Below, in pieces: positions 35,458 to 45,811 of a stretch of DNA of 64,000 nucleotides. The translations under genes were made by a program, and so were the position numbers. Under the pieces are notes generated by a model, which saw only the letters and a program-made list of their open reading frames with translations, was not told the origin of the DNA and did no database searches. The DNA comes from Prochlorococcus sp. AG-388-A01 (GTDB lineage: Bacteria; Cyanobacteriota; Cyanobacteriia; PCC-6307; Cyanobiaceae), in contig QCGK01000008.1 in NCBI GenBank assembly GCA_003279945.1, positions 1-64,000 on the forward strand. Direction: 5' to 3'. How positions within the stretch are numbered: the stretch's first letter is position 1; the number at the start of each line of letters is the position of its first letter.

Positions 35458-36843
35458 ATGACAAAAAACTTTAGGATTGAAAAAGATAGTATGGGAACAA
35501 TAGAGGTTCCCAACGAAGCTTTGTGGGGTGCTCAAACACAAAGATCGATTATCAATTTTTCTATTGGAGAAGAATTAATCCCAATTGAGTTAATTTATTC
35601 ACTCACCCTAATAAAAAAAGCTGCTTCAATTTCTAATTTCAAATTAGGATTAATAGATAAAAAGAAAAAAGATCTGATTATAGAGGCATGTACAGAAATA
35701 CTTGATGGGCATCATGATTCACAGTTTCCCTTAAAGGTTTGGCAAACCGGTAGTGGTACGCAAACAAATATGAATATAAATGAGGTAATTTCAAATATTT
35801 CGGCATTAAAAACAAATTCAGAGCTTGGTAGTCATCAACCAATTCATCCGAATGACGATGTAAATAAATCTCAGTCAACTAATGATACTTTTCCTGCTGC
35901 TATACAAATATCTGTTGTTAATGAAATAATCAAAAAATTAGTTCCAACGATAAGAGAACTTACGAAAATCTTTGATAAAAAAAGTGACGAATGGAAAGAC
36001 CTTATAAAGATAGGAAGAACCCATTTTCAAGATGCAGTGCCAATTACTCTTGGGCAAGAAATATCAGGATGGTCAGAGCAACTTAAAGATGCTGAAAATG
36101 CGATTATTATGAGTCTGGATGAATTGTATTTCTTACCTCTTGGAGGCACTGCAGTAGGTACAGGTATTAATTGTCCTAAAGGATTTTGTGAAGAAATTTT
36201 ACAATCAATTTCGGATGAAACTAATCTAATGTTCTATAAATCAAAAAATAATTTTTCTATCATGGCCTCGCATGATCGCCTAGCTCAAGTAATGAGTCAG
36301 ATAAAAATATTAGCAGGTGCATTATTTAAAATTTCAAATGATATAAAAATTCTATCTTCTGGACCAAGATCAGGAATATATGAATTAATTATCCCTCAAA
36401 ATGAACCTGGAAGTTCTATCATGCCGGGCAAAGTGAATCCGACTCAATGTGAAGCCTTATCTATGGTTTGCACTCAGATAATGGGCTTTGAATATGCTGT
36501 CTCAATGGCTAATTCTAGCGGTACTTTACAGATGAATGAATATAAGCCTCTTATTGGATTTAATATACTTACAAGTTTAAAATTACTTAAAAATGCAATA
36601 GAGAACTTCAGAATAAAATTAGTTGATGGGATGGAACCTAATAAAAAGAAAATAAAGTTAAATTTAGAAAATTCACTAATGTTAGTTACAGCCATAGTGC
36701 CAAAAATTGGTTATGAAAAAGCAGCCGAAATTGCAAATCTAGCTTTCAAAGAATCATTAAATTTAAAAGAGGCAACACTAAAATTAGGCTATTTAAACGA
36801 AGATGAATTTGATGAGGTAATGAATATTAATTCAATGATTTGA
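35458..36843 (+). CDS. fumC: fumarate hydratase class II
   Basis: GSGTQTNMNINEV; GSSIMPGKVNPTQCE. Confidence 0.96.
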   Translation: MTKNFRIEKDSMGTIEVPNEALWGAQTQRSIINFSIGEELIPIELIYSLTLIKKAASISNFKLGLIDKKKKDLIIEACTEILDGHHDSQFPLKVWQTGSGTQTNMNINEVISNISALKTNSELGSHQPIHPNDDVNKSQSTNDTFPAAIQISVVNEIIKKLVPTIRELTKIFDKKSDEWKDLIKIGRTHFQDAVPITLGQEISGWSEQLKDAENAIIMSLDELYFLPLGGTAVGTGINCPKGFCEEILQSISDETNLMFYKSKNNFSIMASHDRLAQVMSQIKILAGALFKISNDIKILSSGPRSGIYELIIPQNEPGSSIMPGKVNPTQCEALSMVCTQIMGFEYAVSMANSSGTLQMNEYKPLIGFNILTSLKLLKNAIENFRIKLVDGMEPNKKKIKLNLENSLMLVTAIVPKIGYEKAAEIANLAFKESLNLKEATLKLGYLNEDEFDEVMNINSMI

Positions 36844-36852
36844 TTAAAAAAT

Positions 36853-39579
36853 TTAAGAATTATTTTCAATTCTTTTTGTTGCAGGATTAATATCTTCAGA
36901 AACTTTTATAAGATCATTAGATTCAGAAACAGGAAAACGGTTAATAGCTTTTAATGCTAGCTTTGCTTTGCTTTTTAATTTATTACTAACACCAATACAG
37001 TGTTGCACTTGAGAAAGGACATCAATTGATCTTCTAATAATCCTTACTAAATCGCCTTCGTCTAATGAAGTATTAAAAACCAAATCTTTCCATTTTTTCC
37101 CCCTTGCCCATTCAGATATAATTCCAGTCAACTCTTTTTCTAAATAGATAGGAAATTCAATATGAAACTTATTTTGTTGAGAAGAGACTAATTTTCTTAA
37201 ACCATCTAATTCATTAAAAACATCAATGGTGTTTAAAGAAGGCTTGAAATTACACCAAAGATTAGGTCTCCTTACATCAACACATATGGATTGAATAATT
37301 GCAGCCAAATCAGGAGGATCTAAATCGTCCAAATAACCACTTACTAAAACAAGACCAATCCATAATTCATTTTCACTTCTTATTGCACCAACTGTTTGTC
37401 CAACTTCTGTTAATTCCAAATCATTTAAACAACCAAAGTGACTCAAAATTTTAATCAAATCGGTAAAAGTTCTCCAGTTATGATTTTCTTTATCCTCAAG
37501 AAGTTTTTTTCTCATATTTATTTCTTGTTCAAGATCAACAATTTTTTTTCTATATTTCTTTAATTTCCTGGAGTCTCCAAATCTATGTGCGGGATGATTA
37601 GTGACTGTTTCTTCTAAGTTATTAATTTGTTGCTGTTGTGCCAAAACTTCTGTTGTCAGATCATATTGTGGAGTTTGTAAATCATTTGTTTTAGAAACTT
37701 CTAAAATTCGATCCGCAAAACACTGCGATATATCATCTCCCCTAACAACCTCCCCAGAAAAATACATCTTTGGTGCTTCAAGTCCTAAGACATCAATTAC
37801 ATCCAAATCATTAAAAATACTTACTATATATGAGGGTTTTATAAGAATAAATAAATTATCAATTGTCAAACACAATAAACTCTTAATTTTTTGGGATTCA
37901 TATATTTTCTTAAAAATTAATCCTGGAACAATTTTTCTTTTAATTTGAGGTGATTTGATTGAAATTAAGCTTCCATCTTTAATATATGGGAGTGCATTAG
38001 TGATCTCTTCTGATAATTTTTCTGCCGCTTGTTTTTCTAAAATTTTCAAGAGTCTTCTCTCTTCTTTAAGACGATTTTTTAACTTTTCGTAGGCATCAAA
38101 ATCTTTCCATGAAATGTTAGATGTAATCTTTTTTAATCCAATTAAATCCTTATCTAAATTTTCAAGAATTATATTCTCACCTGAGGATTCACCTGAATAT
38201 AAAAAACTACCGAAACTTCTTTTAATTAACTCTTTAGACTTCTCTAAACTATAACTTTGTAAAAGATTAAGTACCATTCCATAGCTAGGAGTGAATTGAC
38301 TTTCTAAAGAATTTGGTTTGCTGATAGCCAGTACACTTGCTTCTTTGGCACCTTCAAATCTTGTTTGTAATGTGACAACATATCCTTGGGTATCTTTTCC
38401 TCTTCTTCCAGCTCTTCCTGACATTTGCAAAAATTCACTGCTAAATAATAATCTATGCCCATCTTCTGTCCTTTTTGATAAAGAAGAAATAACAGTGGCT
38501 CTTGCGGGCATATTAATTCCTGCAGCAAGAGTTTCAGTTGCAAAAACAACTTTTATCAAACCTTGCTGAAATAATTCCTCTACCAATTCTTTCCATGCAG
38601 GCAATAATCCAGCATGATGAGATGCAATACCGCGTTTTAATGCCTCGCATTGAGATTTATCTTTAATTGCCTCTTGATTATTTTTAAGATAAACATCTAA
38701 TTTTTGGGAAATAATATTTGCTTCTGAATAACTTACTAAAGTTAAATCTTTTATGTTCTCAATAGCCTTGTCACATCCTCTTCTACTAAAAATAAAATAA
38801 ATAGCTGGCAACATTTTTCGTTCAGCTAGTTTCGAGATCACAAAGCCAATTGAGGGAGACTTTGGTTGCATTATCCTTCCCACTTTTCCTCTCTTTTTCT
38901 GCCCTTTAGGAGCTCTCCAAATCTTACAATTTGGATGAATACCATTACCTTTATTATTTAAAAGTGGATGGAGACCTTTAACACTACAAAAAATAAAATC
39001 AAGTGGGACTGGTCTCTTATCACTATTAATTAGTACTGTGGGTCCATGAACTTTTTCTATCCAATTTTGTAGTTGATCTGCATTAGCTATTGTTGCTGAT
39101 AAAGCTATTATTTGAGTTCTACTAGGGCAATGGATTATGGTTTCCTCCCAAACTGTGCCTCTTTGGGGGTCATTCATATAATGACATTCGTCAAGAATCA
39201 CAGATTCTAAATTTTCTAAGGGATCATCAAATTCATCAAATTCGCCATAAAGCATGTTCCTGAAAATCTCAGTCGTCATGACTAAGATTGGTGCTTCTCT
39301 ATTTATACTAATATCTCCTGTTAAAAGACCAACTTTATTCTCACCATATTGATTAGCAAAATCTCTAAACTTTTGGTTTGATAGGGCCTTTAAAGGTGTT
39401 GTATAAAAAACTCTGCTGTCATGAGATAAACCTCTATGAATAGCAAATTCACCTATCAATGTTTTACCTGAACCTGTTGGTGCCGTTAAAACAACAGAAT
39501 TTCCGCTATTAATAGCTTGTATTGCCTCTAATTGGAAATCATCTAGCGGAAAGGGGAAATATTCCTCTAAATTAAGCAA
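36853..39579 (-). CDS. Ski2/Mtr4-like DExH-box RNA helicase
   Basis: APTGSGKT, LDECHYMND, SATIAN, QMSGRAGRRGKD; DSHCT-like C-terminus. Confidence 0.9.
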   Translation of the reverse strand: MLNLEEYFPFPLDDFQLEAIQAINSGNSVVLTAPTGSGKTLIGEFAIHRGLSHDSRVFYTTPLKALSNQKFRDFANQYGENKVGLLTGDISINREAPILVMTTEIFRNMLYGEFDEFDDPLENLESVILDECHYMNDPQRGTVWEETIIHCPSRTQIIALSATIANADQLQNWIEKVHGPTVLINSDKRPVPLDFIFCSVKGLHPLLNNKGNGIHPNCKIWRAPKGQKKRGKVGRIMQPKSPSIGFVISKLAERKMLPAIYFIFSRRGCDKAIENIKDLTLVSYSEANIISQKLDVYLKNNQEAIKDKSQCEALKRGIASHHAGLLPAWKELVEELFQQGLIKVVFATETLAAGINMPARATVISSLSKRTEDGHRLLFSSEFLQMSGRAGRRGKDTQGYVVTLQTRFEGAKEASVLAISKPNSLESQFTPSYGMVLNLLQSYSLEKSKELIKRSFGSFLYSGESSGENIILENLDKDLIGLKKITSNISWKDFDAYEKLKNRLKEERRLLKILEKQAAEKLSEEITNALPYIKDGSLISIKSPQIKRKIVPGLIFKKIYESQKIKSLLCLTIDNLFILIKPSYIVSIFNDLDVIDVLGLEAPKMYFSGEVVRGDDISQCFADRILEVSKTNDLQTPQYDLTTEVLAQQQQINNLEETVTNHPAHRFGDSRKLKKYRKKIVDLEQEINMRKKLLEDKENHNWRTFTDLIKILSHFGCLNDLELTEVGQTVGAIRSENELWIGLVLVSGYLDDLDPPDLAAIIQSICVDVRRPNLWCNFKPSLNTIDVFNELDGLRKLVSSQQNKFHIEFPIYLEKELTGIISEWARGKKWKDLVFNTSLDEGDLVRIIRRSIDVLSQVQHCIGVSNKLKSKAKLALKAINRFPVSESNDLIKVSEDINPATKRIENNS

Positions 39580-39718
39580 TAATTGTGATTGAAGAGAGGA
39601 TGAGTTAACTTCTTAATATATGATCTATATAGATATTAATAAACAAAAAATACCTTGCAAACTTTAATAGTAAATCTAAATCTTTTTAATTAAATCAACT
39701 ACATTTTATTTTGCCAAA

Positions 39719-40858
39719 ATGAAGAAAATAAAAATTCCAAAAAATAGAATCCGTAAATTAAAAACATTTTCTTTAGGGGAAAAACCATTCGAGCTTCTAA
39801 GTTTTAATTCCGATAATAAAAAACTTATAGACTTATGCAGTAATGATTATTTTGGATTAAGTAGGGATAAGGATTTAATGAAAGCTGCTTACGAAATAAG
39901 CCTATTAGAAGGTATTGGTTCAGGAAGCTCTAGGTTTATTACAGGTTCAAGGCCAATACATAAATTATTAGAGACAGAACTTGCCGAGTGGCTTGATCGA
40001 CAGAAAGTATTACTTTTCCCAAGCGGATTTCAAGCAAATATAGCCGCTATCCAGGCATTAGCAAACAGAAATAGTATTGTAATAGCAGATAAATTGATTC
40101 ATAATTCTTTATTAGTGGGAGTGAAAGCTGCTCAAGCAAAACTAGTTCGATTTTCACATAATAATTTAGAAGATTTAGAAGATAAAATTATTAAATTTAA
40201 TCCTACAAAAAATTCCATTTTAGTTGTTGTTGAATCTCTTTATAGCATGGAAGGATCAATTGCTCCGATAAGAGAAATCACAGAAATTTGCAAAAAAAAT
40301 AGTGTTCAATTATTAGTTGACGAAGCTCATGCAATTGGTATCTTGGGCCCTGAAGGTAGGGGTTTAAGTTTTAATTGCCGTTCGGATATAACTATGCTTA
40401 CTGGAACTTTTGGAAAAGCATTTGGAAGCGGCGGAGCTTTTATAGCCTCCAATTCAGAAATTGGTGAATATCTTATCCAAACAAGTGGTGCATTTAGATA
40501 TACAACCGCACTTGCTCCATCTTTAGCTGCTGGAGCACTAGAAGGTTTGAAAAAAATTTTAGAAAATAAAGAATGGGGTAATGATTTGTTATCTTCTGCG
40601 AAGGTATGGAAAGATGAAATTATTAGCAATTTTAGTTTTCCAGTTCAAGGAGATTCTCACATTTTATCAATTATTGTTGGCCAAGAAGAGAAAGCGATTC
40701 ATCTACAAGAATATCTCGAAAAAAATGGGTTTTTAGCAATTGCAATAAGACCTCCAACTGTTCCAGTGGGGCAATCAAGAATCAGAATAACAATAAGAAG
40801 AAACTTAGATTTTAATCTGCTAAAGAATTTCATTGCAGTTTTAAAAGAGTTTAAATGA
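39719..40858 (+). CDS. bioF: 8-amino-7-oxononanoate synthase
   Basis: LCSNDYFGLSRD; VVVESLYSMEGSIAPI; TMLTGTFGKAFGS. Confidence 0.93.
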   Translation: MKKIKIPKNRIRKLKTFSLGEKPFELLSFNSDNKKLIDLCSNDYFGLSRDKDLMKAAYEISLLEGIGSGSSRFITGSRPIHKLLETELAEWLDRQKVLLFPSGFQANIAAIQALANRNSIVIADKLIHNSLLVGVKAAQAKLVRFSHNNLEDLEDKIIKFNPTKNSILVVVESLYSMEGSIAPIREITEICKKNSVQLLVDEAHAIGILGPEGRGLSFNCRSDITMLTGTFGKAFGSGGAFIASNSEIGEYLIQTSGAFRYTTALAPSLAAGALEGLKKILENKEWGNDLLSSAKVWKDEIISNFSFPVQGDSHILSIIVGQEEKAIHLQEYLEKNGFLAIAIRPPTVPVGQSRIRITIRRNLDFNLLKNFIAVLKEFK

Positions 40859-41559
40859 AACAAATTATTACTCAACATGGGTGGGGACTAAATAAACATT
40901 TCTGGGATGATTATAAAGTTGATTTTTTAAATAATAATTGGCATTGGCAAGATAATGAAAGAGGCTATTTTTCGACAGATAATTATCAAGCAACATGGAT
41001 TAAAAGCGACTCTAAAAAAGAAATCAGAATGACTTTATGCCATTCATATGGTTTTCATTTAATGCAAAAAACTATTTTAAAAGAAGCTACTCATATTGTT
41101 CTTATCAATTCATTTAATAATTTTCTTCCTTTAAGTAATAATAGAAACTTTATTTTGAGGTCTCTAAAAAGAATGGAAAAAAAAATCATAAAAGGTTCAC
41201 CAAAAGATATATTGAAAGAATTTATATACAGATCATTTATGCCAAATGATATAAATAATAGTTTTAAAAATATCTTTTATAAAAATTTAGAAAGTTTAAA
41301 TAAAACTCTTCTTTTAAATGATTTGAAACAACTTTACATCAATAGAGATTTTCCATTTTTTTTAAAAAAAGATTGCAAAATTATTTTTATAAAATCAGAA
41401 AATGACTTGATTCTTGACAATGAATCAAATAATAACTTTTTAGATTTCTTGAATAGAACAATTGATAAAAAGCCAATTTTAATCAAATTAGCTCAACAAG
41501 GTCATTGCTTAACTAATTTAAATTTATACGAGATTTTACTTAAAACATTTAATGATTGA
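40855..41559 (+). CDS. probable alpha/beta hydrolase, candidate pimeloyl-ACP methyl ester esterase (BioK-type)
   Basis: HGWGLNKHFWDDY; CHSYGFH nucleophile elbow; DLILD; QGHCL; position between bioF and bioC. Confidence 0.65.
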   Translation: MKQIITQHGWGLNKHFWDDYKVDFLNNNWHWQDNERGYFSTDNYQATWIKSDSKKEIRMTLCHSYGFHLMQKTILKEATHIVLINSFNNFLPLSNNRNFILRSLKRMEKKIIKGSPKDILKEFIYRSFMPNDINNSFKNIFYKNLESLNKTLLLNDLKQLYINRDFPFFLKKDCKIIFIKSENDLILDNESNNNFLDFLNRTIDKKPILIKLAQQGHCLTNLNLYEILLKTFND

Positions 41560-42319
41560 AATGGATAATAAAAAGTGGAATGAGAAAATAAAAAATAATT
41601 TCAATGATGCTGCATCTCGGTATTTAAAATATTCGAATATTCAGAAATTTTTTGCAGAAAAGATTGTTCACTTTATCAAAGGTTTAAATCCACAAAAAGG
41701 TGAATGGATAGATCTAGGATCAGGTCCAGGACTATTAGCTGATGAAATAGAAAAAAATTTTTCTTCCCAAAAAGTATCCAGAATTGATTTCAGCAAAAAA
41801 ATGCTACTTGAGAATAAATTATCTAGTAAAAAAATTTTATGGGATTTGAATAATGATTTACCTCCTGAAATCAATAACTGTTCTCTAATAACATCTAACT
41901 TTTGCATTCATTGGTTAAACAACCCAGAAAAGATAATAAAAAATTGGTTTAGTAAATTAATGCCTGGAGGTTTTTTAATCATTTCATATCCAACAAAAGA
42001 TTGTTTCCCTGAATGGAAAGATACTTGTAGAAAAATTGATATTGAATATAGTGGTCTTAATTTCCTTTGCTCTAAAGAATTATTAAAAGATTTCAAATCA
42101 ACTGAAATACATTATTCAGAAAAGTTTAATTATCTTGAAAATTTTGAAGATGTATATAAGCTTTTTAGAAGTATTAAAAATGTAGGGGCACAATCAACAA
42201 ATTGTAAACGCAAAACAGTGAAAGAGTTAAAAGAAGTTCAAAAGTTTTGGCCAAAGAATTACAATAAGACAGTTAACCTTTCATGGAAAATTGAGATTCA
42301 AATCATAAAAAGATTATGA
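41552..42319 (+). CDS. bioC: malonyl-ACP O-methyltransferase
   Basis: WIDLGSGPGLLADEI SAM motif; operon position. Confidence 0.85.
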   Translation: MIEMDNKKWNEKIKNNFNDAASRYLKYSNIQKFFAEKIVHFIKGLNPQKGEWIDLGSGPGLLADEIEKNFSSQKVSRIDFSKKMLLENKLSSKKILWDLNNDLPPEINNCSLITSNFCIHWLNNPEKIIKNWFSKLMPGGFLIISYPTKDCFPEWKDTCRKIDIEYSGLNFLCSKELLKDFKSTEIHYSEKFNYLENFEDVYKLFRSIKNVGAQSTNCKRKTVKELKEVQKFWPKNYNKTVNLSWKIEIQIIKRL

Positions 42320-42981
42320 GTAGTCAAGATAGTATTTTCAAATTTATAATTTGTGGAACAGATACTGATATTGGGAAAACTTTAATAAGCTCTTTTTTTG
42401 TTAAAGGATTAAATTCCTTTTATTGGAAGCCTATTCAAAGTGGTATTGAATCGCAAACTGATAGTCAAACTGTTGAAAAACTTGCACAAGTAAGTAAAGA
42501 GAAAATGATTAAAGAAGCTTACGTATTTACAAAACCTCTATCTCCTCATTGGGCTGCTGAAATAGATCAAAAAACTATTAATTTTGACATGTTGAGATTA
42601 CCAAAAGTAAAAGGCTCATTAATTGTAGAAACAGCAGGTGGATTAATGGTTCCAATAACACGCAATTTTTTGCAAATAGATCAAATAAAACAATGGAATC
42701 TTCCGGTAATACTTGTATGTAAGAGCTCACTTGGGACTCTTAACCATACCCTGCTTAGTATTGAGGCCTTAAAACGAAGACATATCGAGATTTTAGGTTT
42801 AGTAGTCAATGGCGAAAAACACTTAGATAATCCAAAAACTCTAGTTGATTTTAGTGATATTCCGTTAATTACTGAATTTCCTTACATCAAAAAAATTGAC
42901 TCAAATAATTTAGATATACTATGGAAAGAACTAGACATCAAAAATAAGTTGATCTCACTTTTAACCTCAAAAGCAAGTTAA
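42316..42981 (+). CDS. bioD: dethiobiotin synthetase
   Basis: ICGTDTDIGKTLIS; VETAGGLMVPI. Confidence 0.94.
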   Translation: MSSQDSIFKFIICGTDTDIGKTLISSFFVKGLNSFYWKPIQSGIESQTDSQTVEKLAQVSKEKMIKEAYVFTKPLSPHWAAEIDQKTINFDMLRLPKVKGSLIVETAGGLMVPITRNFLQIDQIKQWNLPVILVCKSSLGTLNHTLLSIEALKRRHIEILGLVVNGEKHLDNPKTLVDFSDIPLITEFPYIKKIDSNNLDILWKELDIKNKLISLLTSKAS

Positions 42982-44283
42982 ATGAAATCTTTGGATTCAA
43001 AAACTCCAAATCAAGATTGGCACCCAAATATTTGGCCACCTTTTACACAAATCAAGAACAGCAAACCGCAACTAGAAGTAACTCATGGTAAAGATGCGCT
43101 CCTATTTATTAAAAATCCTAAAAAAGAGCTAATAGACGCTATTAGTAGTTGGTGGGTAACTCTTCATGGTCATAGTAACGAATATATTGCGGATGCCATT
43201 TTCGATCAATCAAAAAAACTTGAGCAAGTTATATTTGCTGATTTCTTACATCCACAGGCAAAAAAATTGGCAGAAAGACTTAGTGAATTAACAAAACTAG
43301 AAAGATTGTTCTTTTCTGATAATGGTTCTACTGCAGTTGAGGTTGCTTTAAAAATTGCCTTCCAATCATGGCAAAATATAGGAGAGACAAGATCTCAAAT
43401 AGTAGCTTTTGAGGGCGCATATCATGGCGATACATTTGGAGCGATGGCTTTAGGTGAAAGAAATATTTTTAATGAGAATTTCGATAATCTTATGTTCCCA
43501 GTTAAGAGAGTCCCATGGCCCTCAACCTGGATGAATGATGAAGAAGTAACAAACAAAGAAAATGAGGCAATCCAGAAATTAGATAGACTTCTAAAAACTC
43601 CTACAGTAGCAGTTATCCTTGAGCCACTTGTTCAAGGAGCAGGAGGAATGAATATGGTTAGACCTCAGTTTATTAAAAAAGTTTCAGAAACTATAAAAAA
43701 TAATAATTCTTTGTTAATTGCTGATGAAGTATTGACTGGTTTTGGAAGATGTGGAAGCCTTTTTGCGTTTCAAAAAGCAAAAATTTTTCCTGATTTAATA
43801 AGTATTTCAAAAGGCTTAACTGGTGGATTTTTACCAATGGGAATTACTTTATGTAAAGAAAAAATTTTTCAATCCTTTATTGATGATTCCCCAAGAAAAA
43901 CTTTTTGGCATGGACATAGTTTTACTGCTAATCCTTTAGGTTGTGCTGCGGCAAATGCTAGTCTCGATTTATTAGAAAAAGAACCTCACAAATATCTTTC
44001 ACTTGAAGAAAAACATTTATCTCATTTAATTAAATTTAAAAAATTACCTTATATAAAAAAAATAAGAGTATCTGGCACCATTGCTGCCTTCGATTTAGAA
44101 ATTGGGAACAAAAAAGGTTATTTTAATAATATTGGAAAAAAAATAAAGAGTCGAGCCATAGAGCAAGGTTTATTTATTAGACCACTCGGGAACGTTATTT
44201 ACCTCTTGCCACCCCTTTGTATCACCGATGATCAATTAGAAAAAAGTTACTGGATAATCAGGCAAATCTTAGACAATCTGTAG
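42982..44283 (+). CDS. bioA: adenosylmethionine-8-amino-7-oxononanoate aminotransferase
   Basis: WPPFTQIK; ISSWWVTLHGHSNEYIADA; FFSDNGSTAVEVALK; SKGLTGGFLPMG. Confidence 0.95.
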   Translation: MKSLDSKTPNQDWHPNIWPPFTQIKNSKPQLEVTHGKDALLFIKNPKKELIDAISSWWVTLHGHSNEYIADAIFDQSKKLEQVIFADFLHPQAKKLAERLSELTKLERLFFSDNGSTAVEVALKIAFQSWQNIGETRSQIVAFEGAYHGDTFGAMALGERNIFNENFDNLMFPVKRVPWPSTWMNDEEVTNKENEAIQKLDRLLKTPTVAVILEPLVQGAGGMNMVRPQFIKKVSETIKNNNSLLIADEVLTGFGRCGSLFAFQKAKIFPDLISISKGLTGGFLPMGITLCKEKIFQSFIDDSPRKTFWHGHSFTANPLGCAAANASLDLLEKEPHKYLSLEEKHLSHLIKFKKLPYIKKIRVSGTIAAFDLEIGNKKGYFNNIGKKIKSRAIEQGLFIRPLGNVIYLLPPLCITDDQLEKSYWIIRQILDNL

Positions 44284-44291
44284 ATAAAAAT

Positions 44292-44549
44292 TTAAGGTCC
44301 CTGAAGTATTGCATTTTCCACATCTTCTCTATTAATACAATATGAAAATAGCCTTTTAGTTTTTTTCCCTCCAATTTCCCAGGTAACATTTAAATCTTCT
44401 TGTTCAAAAATAATAGTGGCATTCCAATTTGATAGTAAAAGATACCATTTAGATGGATTATTACTATCCTTCAAAGCACCTAAATCAGTTAGCCACAATT
44501 CCAATGATTGAAGAGAATGTTTGTTGATAGGTTTGTTAGAGGGATTCAC
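44292..44549 (-). CDS. DUF3143 family protein
   Basis: LQSLELWLTDLGALKDSNNPSKWYLLLSNWNATIIFEQEDLNVTWE. Confidence 0.65.
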   Translation of the reverse strand: MNPSNKPINKHSLQSLELWLTDLGALKDSNNPSKWYLLLSNWNATIIFEQEDLNVTWEIGGKKTKRLFSYCINREDVENAILQGP

Positions 44550-44565
44550 AGACTTTTTTAAATAA

Positions 44566-45006
44566 TCATTTTATTAACCAGCTGGGTATTGTATCTAATT
44601 CTTTTCCAGTAAAAGAGGCAATAAAAACTGAACAAATCAAACTAATAGAAATAATGATAATTAAAAGGAATAAAGAAAACAATTCCCCATTTGAAAAAGG
44701 TCTTCTATTCCCTAATAAATTTTGATTATTAGAATTGATTATTAGATTATTTAAAGCGTTAGTATTATTTTTACTTCTAGACTTTGCCTTTAGTTTGGCA
44801 TCATATATTTTCCTCAAATTACTATTATTTAGATTTTCATAAGCTTCTAAAACTTCTTGGAATTTACTTTTAGCATCGTCTATTTCTAGAGAGGTTGTAT
44901 CTGGATGCAACTCGATAGAAAGCTTACAAAATGCCTTTCTTAATTCATGATTTGAGGCATTTTCGTTTATACCTAAAATTTTGTAATAGGAAATTTCCCC
45001 TTTCAA
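44566..45006 (-). CDS. J-domain protein with C-terminal TM segment
   Basis: YYKILGINENASNHELRKAFCKLSIELHPDT (HPD motif); FSLFLLIIIISISLICSVFIASF. Confidence 0.9.
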   Translation of the reverse strand: MKGEISYYKILGINENASNHELRKAFCKLSIELHPDTTSLEIDDAKSKFQEVLEAYENLNNSNLRKIYDAKLKAKSRSKNNTNALNNLIINSNNQNLLGNRRPFSNGELFSLFLLIIIISISLICSVFIASFTGKELDTIPSWLIK

Positions 45007-45095
45007 AATAATCTTTTATTAATATTTCAATTCTAATAAATTTTTACTAAATAGAATGTATTTATTGAATTGCAAAAATTTATATTTATATCGAA

Positions 45096-45809
45096 ATGAA
45101 AAAACTAAACATTCCTGAAGAAATTGCGGCCTTAATAACTGAAGAAGAAATAAGTATGTTTCGAGAATTACAAATTAAAATTGAAGAATTAAATAATAGA
45201 ACCAATCTAACAAGATTAATTAATGGGGATGATTATTGGATATCTCAAGTTTTTGACAGCATTTGGCCATTTAAAACTTTCCCGAATATTAATTTTAATA
45301 ATAAAAGATTTTTAGATATTGGATCTGGCTGTGGCTTCCCTGGTTTAGCTTATGCCATAACTCATCCTAATTCAGAGATATACCTGATTGATTCCTCCAA
45401 AAAAAAAACAGATGCAATAAAAATCCTAATAAAAAAAATCAATTTCAAAAACAATATTCATGTAATCAATGATCGTATTGAAAACTTAGCCAATCAATCT
45501 TCAATGAGAAATAGTTTTTGTATAGCTACCACAAGAGCGGTGAGTAATCCATCAACAGTTTCGGAATATATACTACCAATGCTAAAAAAAGAAGGGTTAG
45601 GAGTTTTATATTGTGGTAAATGGAATGATGAAAAAAGTAAAAATCTAGATAAAACTTTAGAAATATTAGAAGGAAAAGTTAAACAGAAAAAGAAGATTCT
45701 GTTACCAAGAGGTAAAGGCACCAGAAATATTATTCTTATTCAACCAAAAAATTTTTGCCCTGAAATTTATCCAAGAAAAGTAGGCAAACCTGAGAAAAAT
45801 CCATTATGA
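45096..45809 (+). CDS. rsmG: 16S rRNA (guanine-527-N7) methyltransferase
   Basis: FLDIGSGCGFPGLAYAI; TTRAVSNPSTVSEYILPML. Confidence 0.94.
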   Translation: MKKLNIPEEIAALITEEEISMFRELQIKIEELNNRTNLTRLINGDDYWISQVFDSIWPFKTFPNINFNNKRFLDIGSGCGFPGLAYAITHPNSEIYLIDSSKKKTDAIKILIKKINFKNNIHVINDRIENLANQSSMRNSFCIATTRAVSNPSTVSEYILPMLKKEGLGVLYCGKWNDEKSKNLDKTLEILEGKVKQKKKILLPRGKGTRNIILIQPKNFCPEIYPRKVGKPEKNPL

Positions 45810-45811
45810 AA

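Noticed and set aside
44314-44322. TTTTCCACA DnaA-box match
   Set aside because: Single copy inside the DUF3143 coding sequence.
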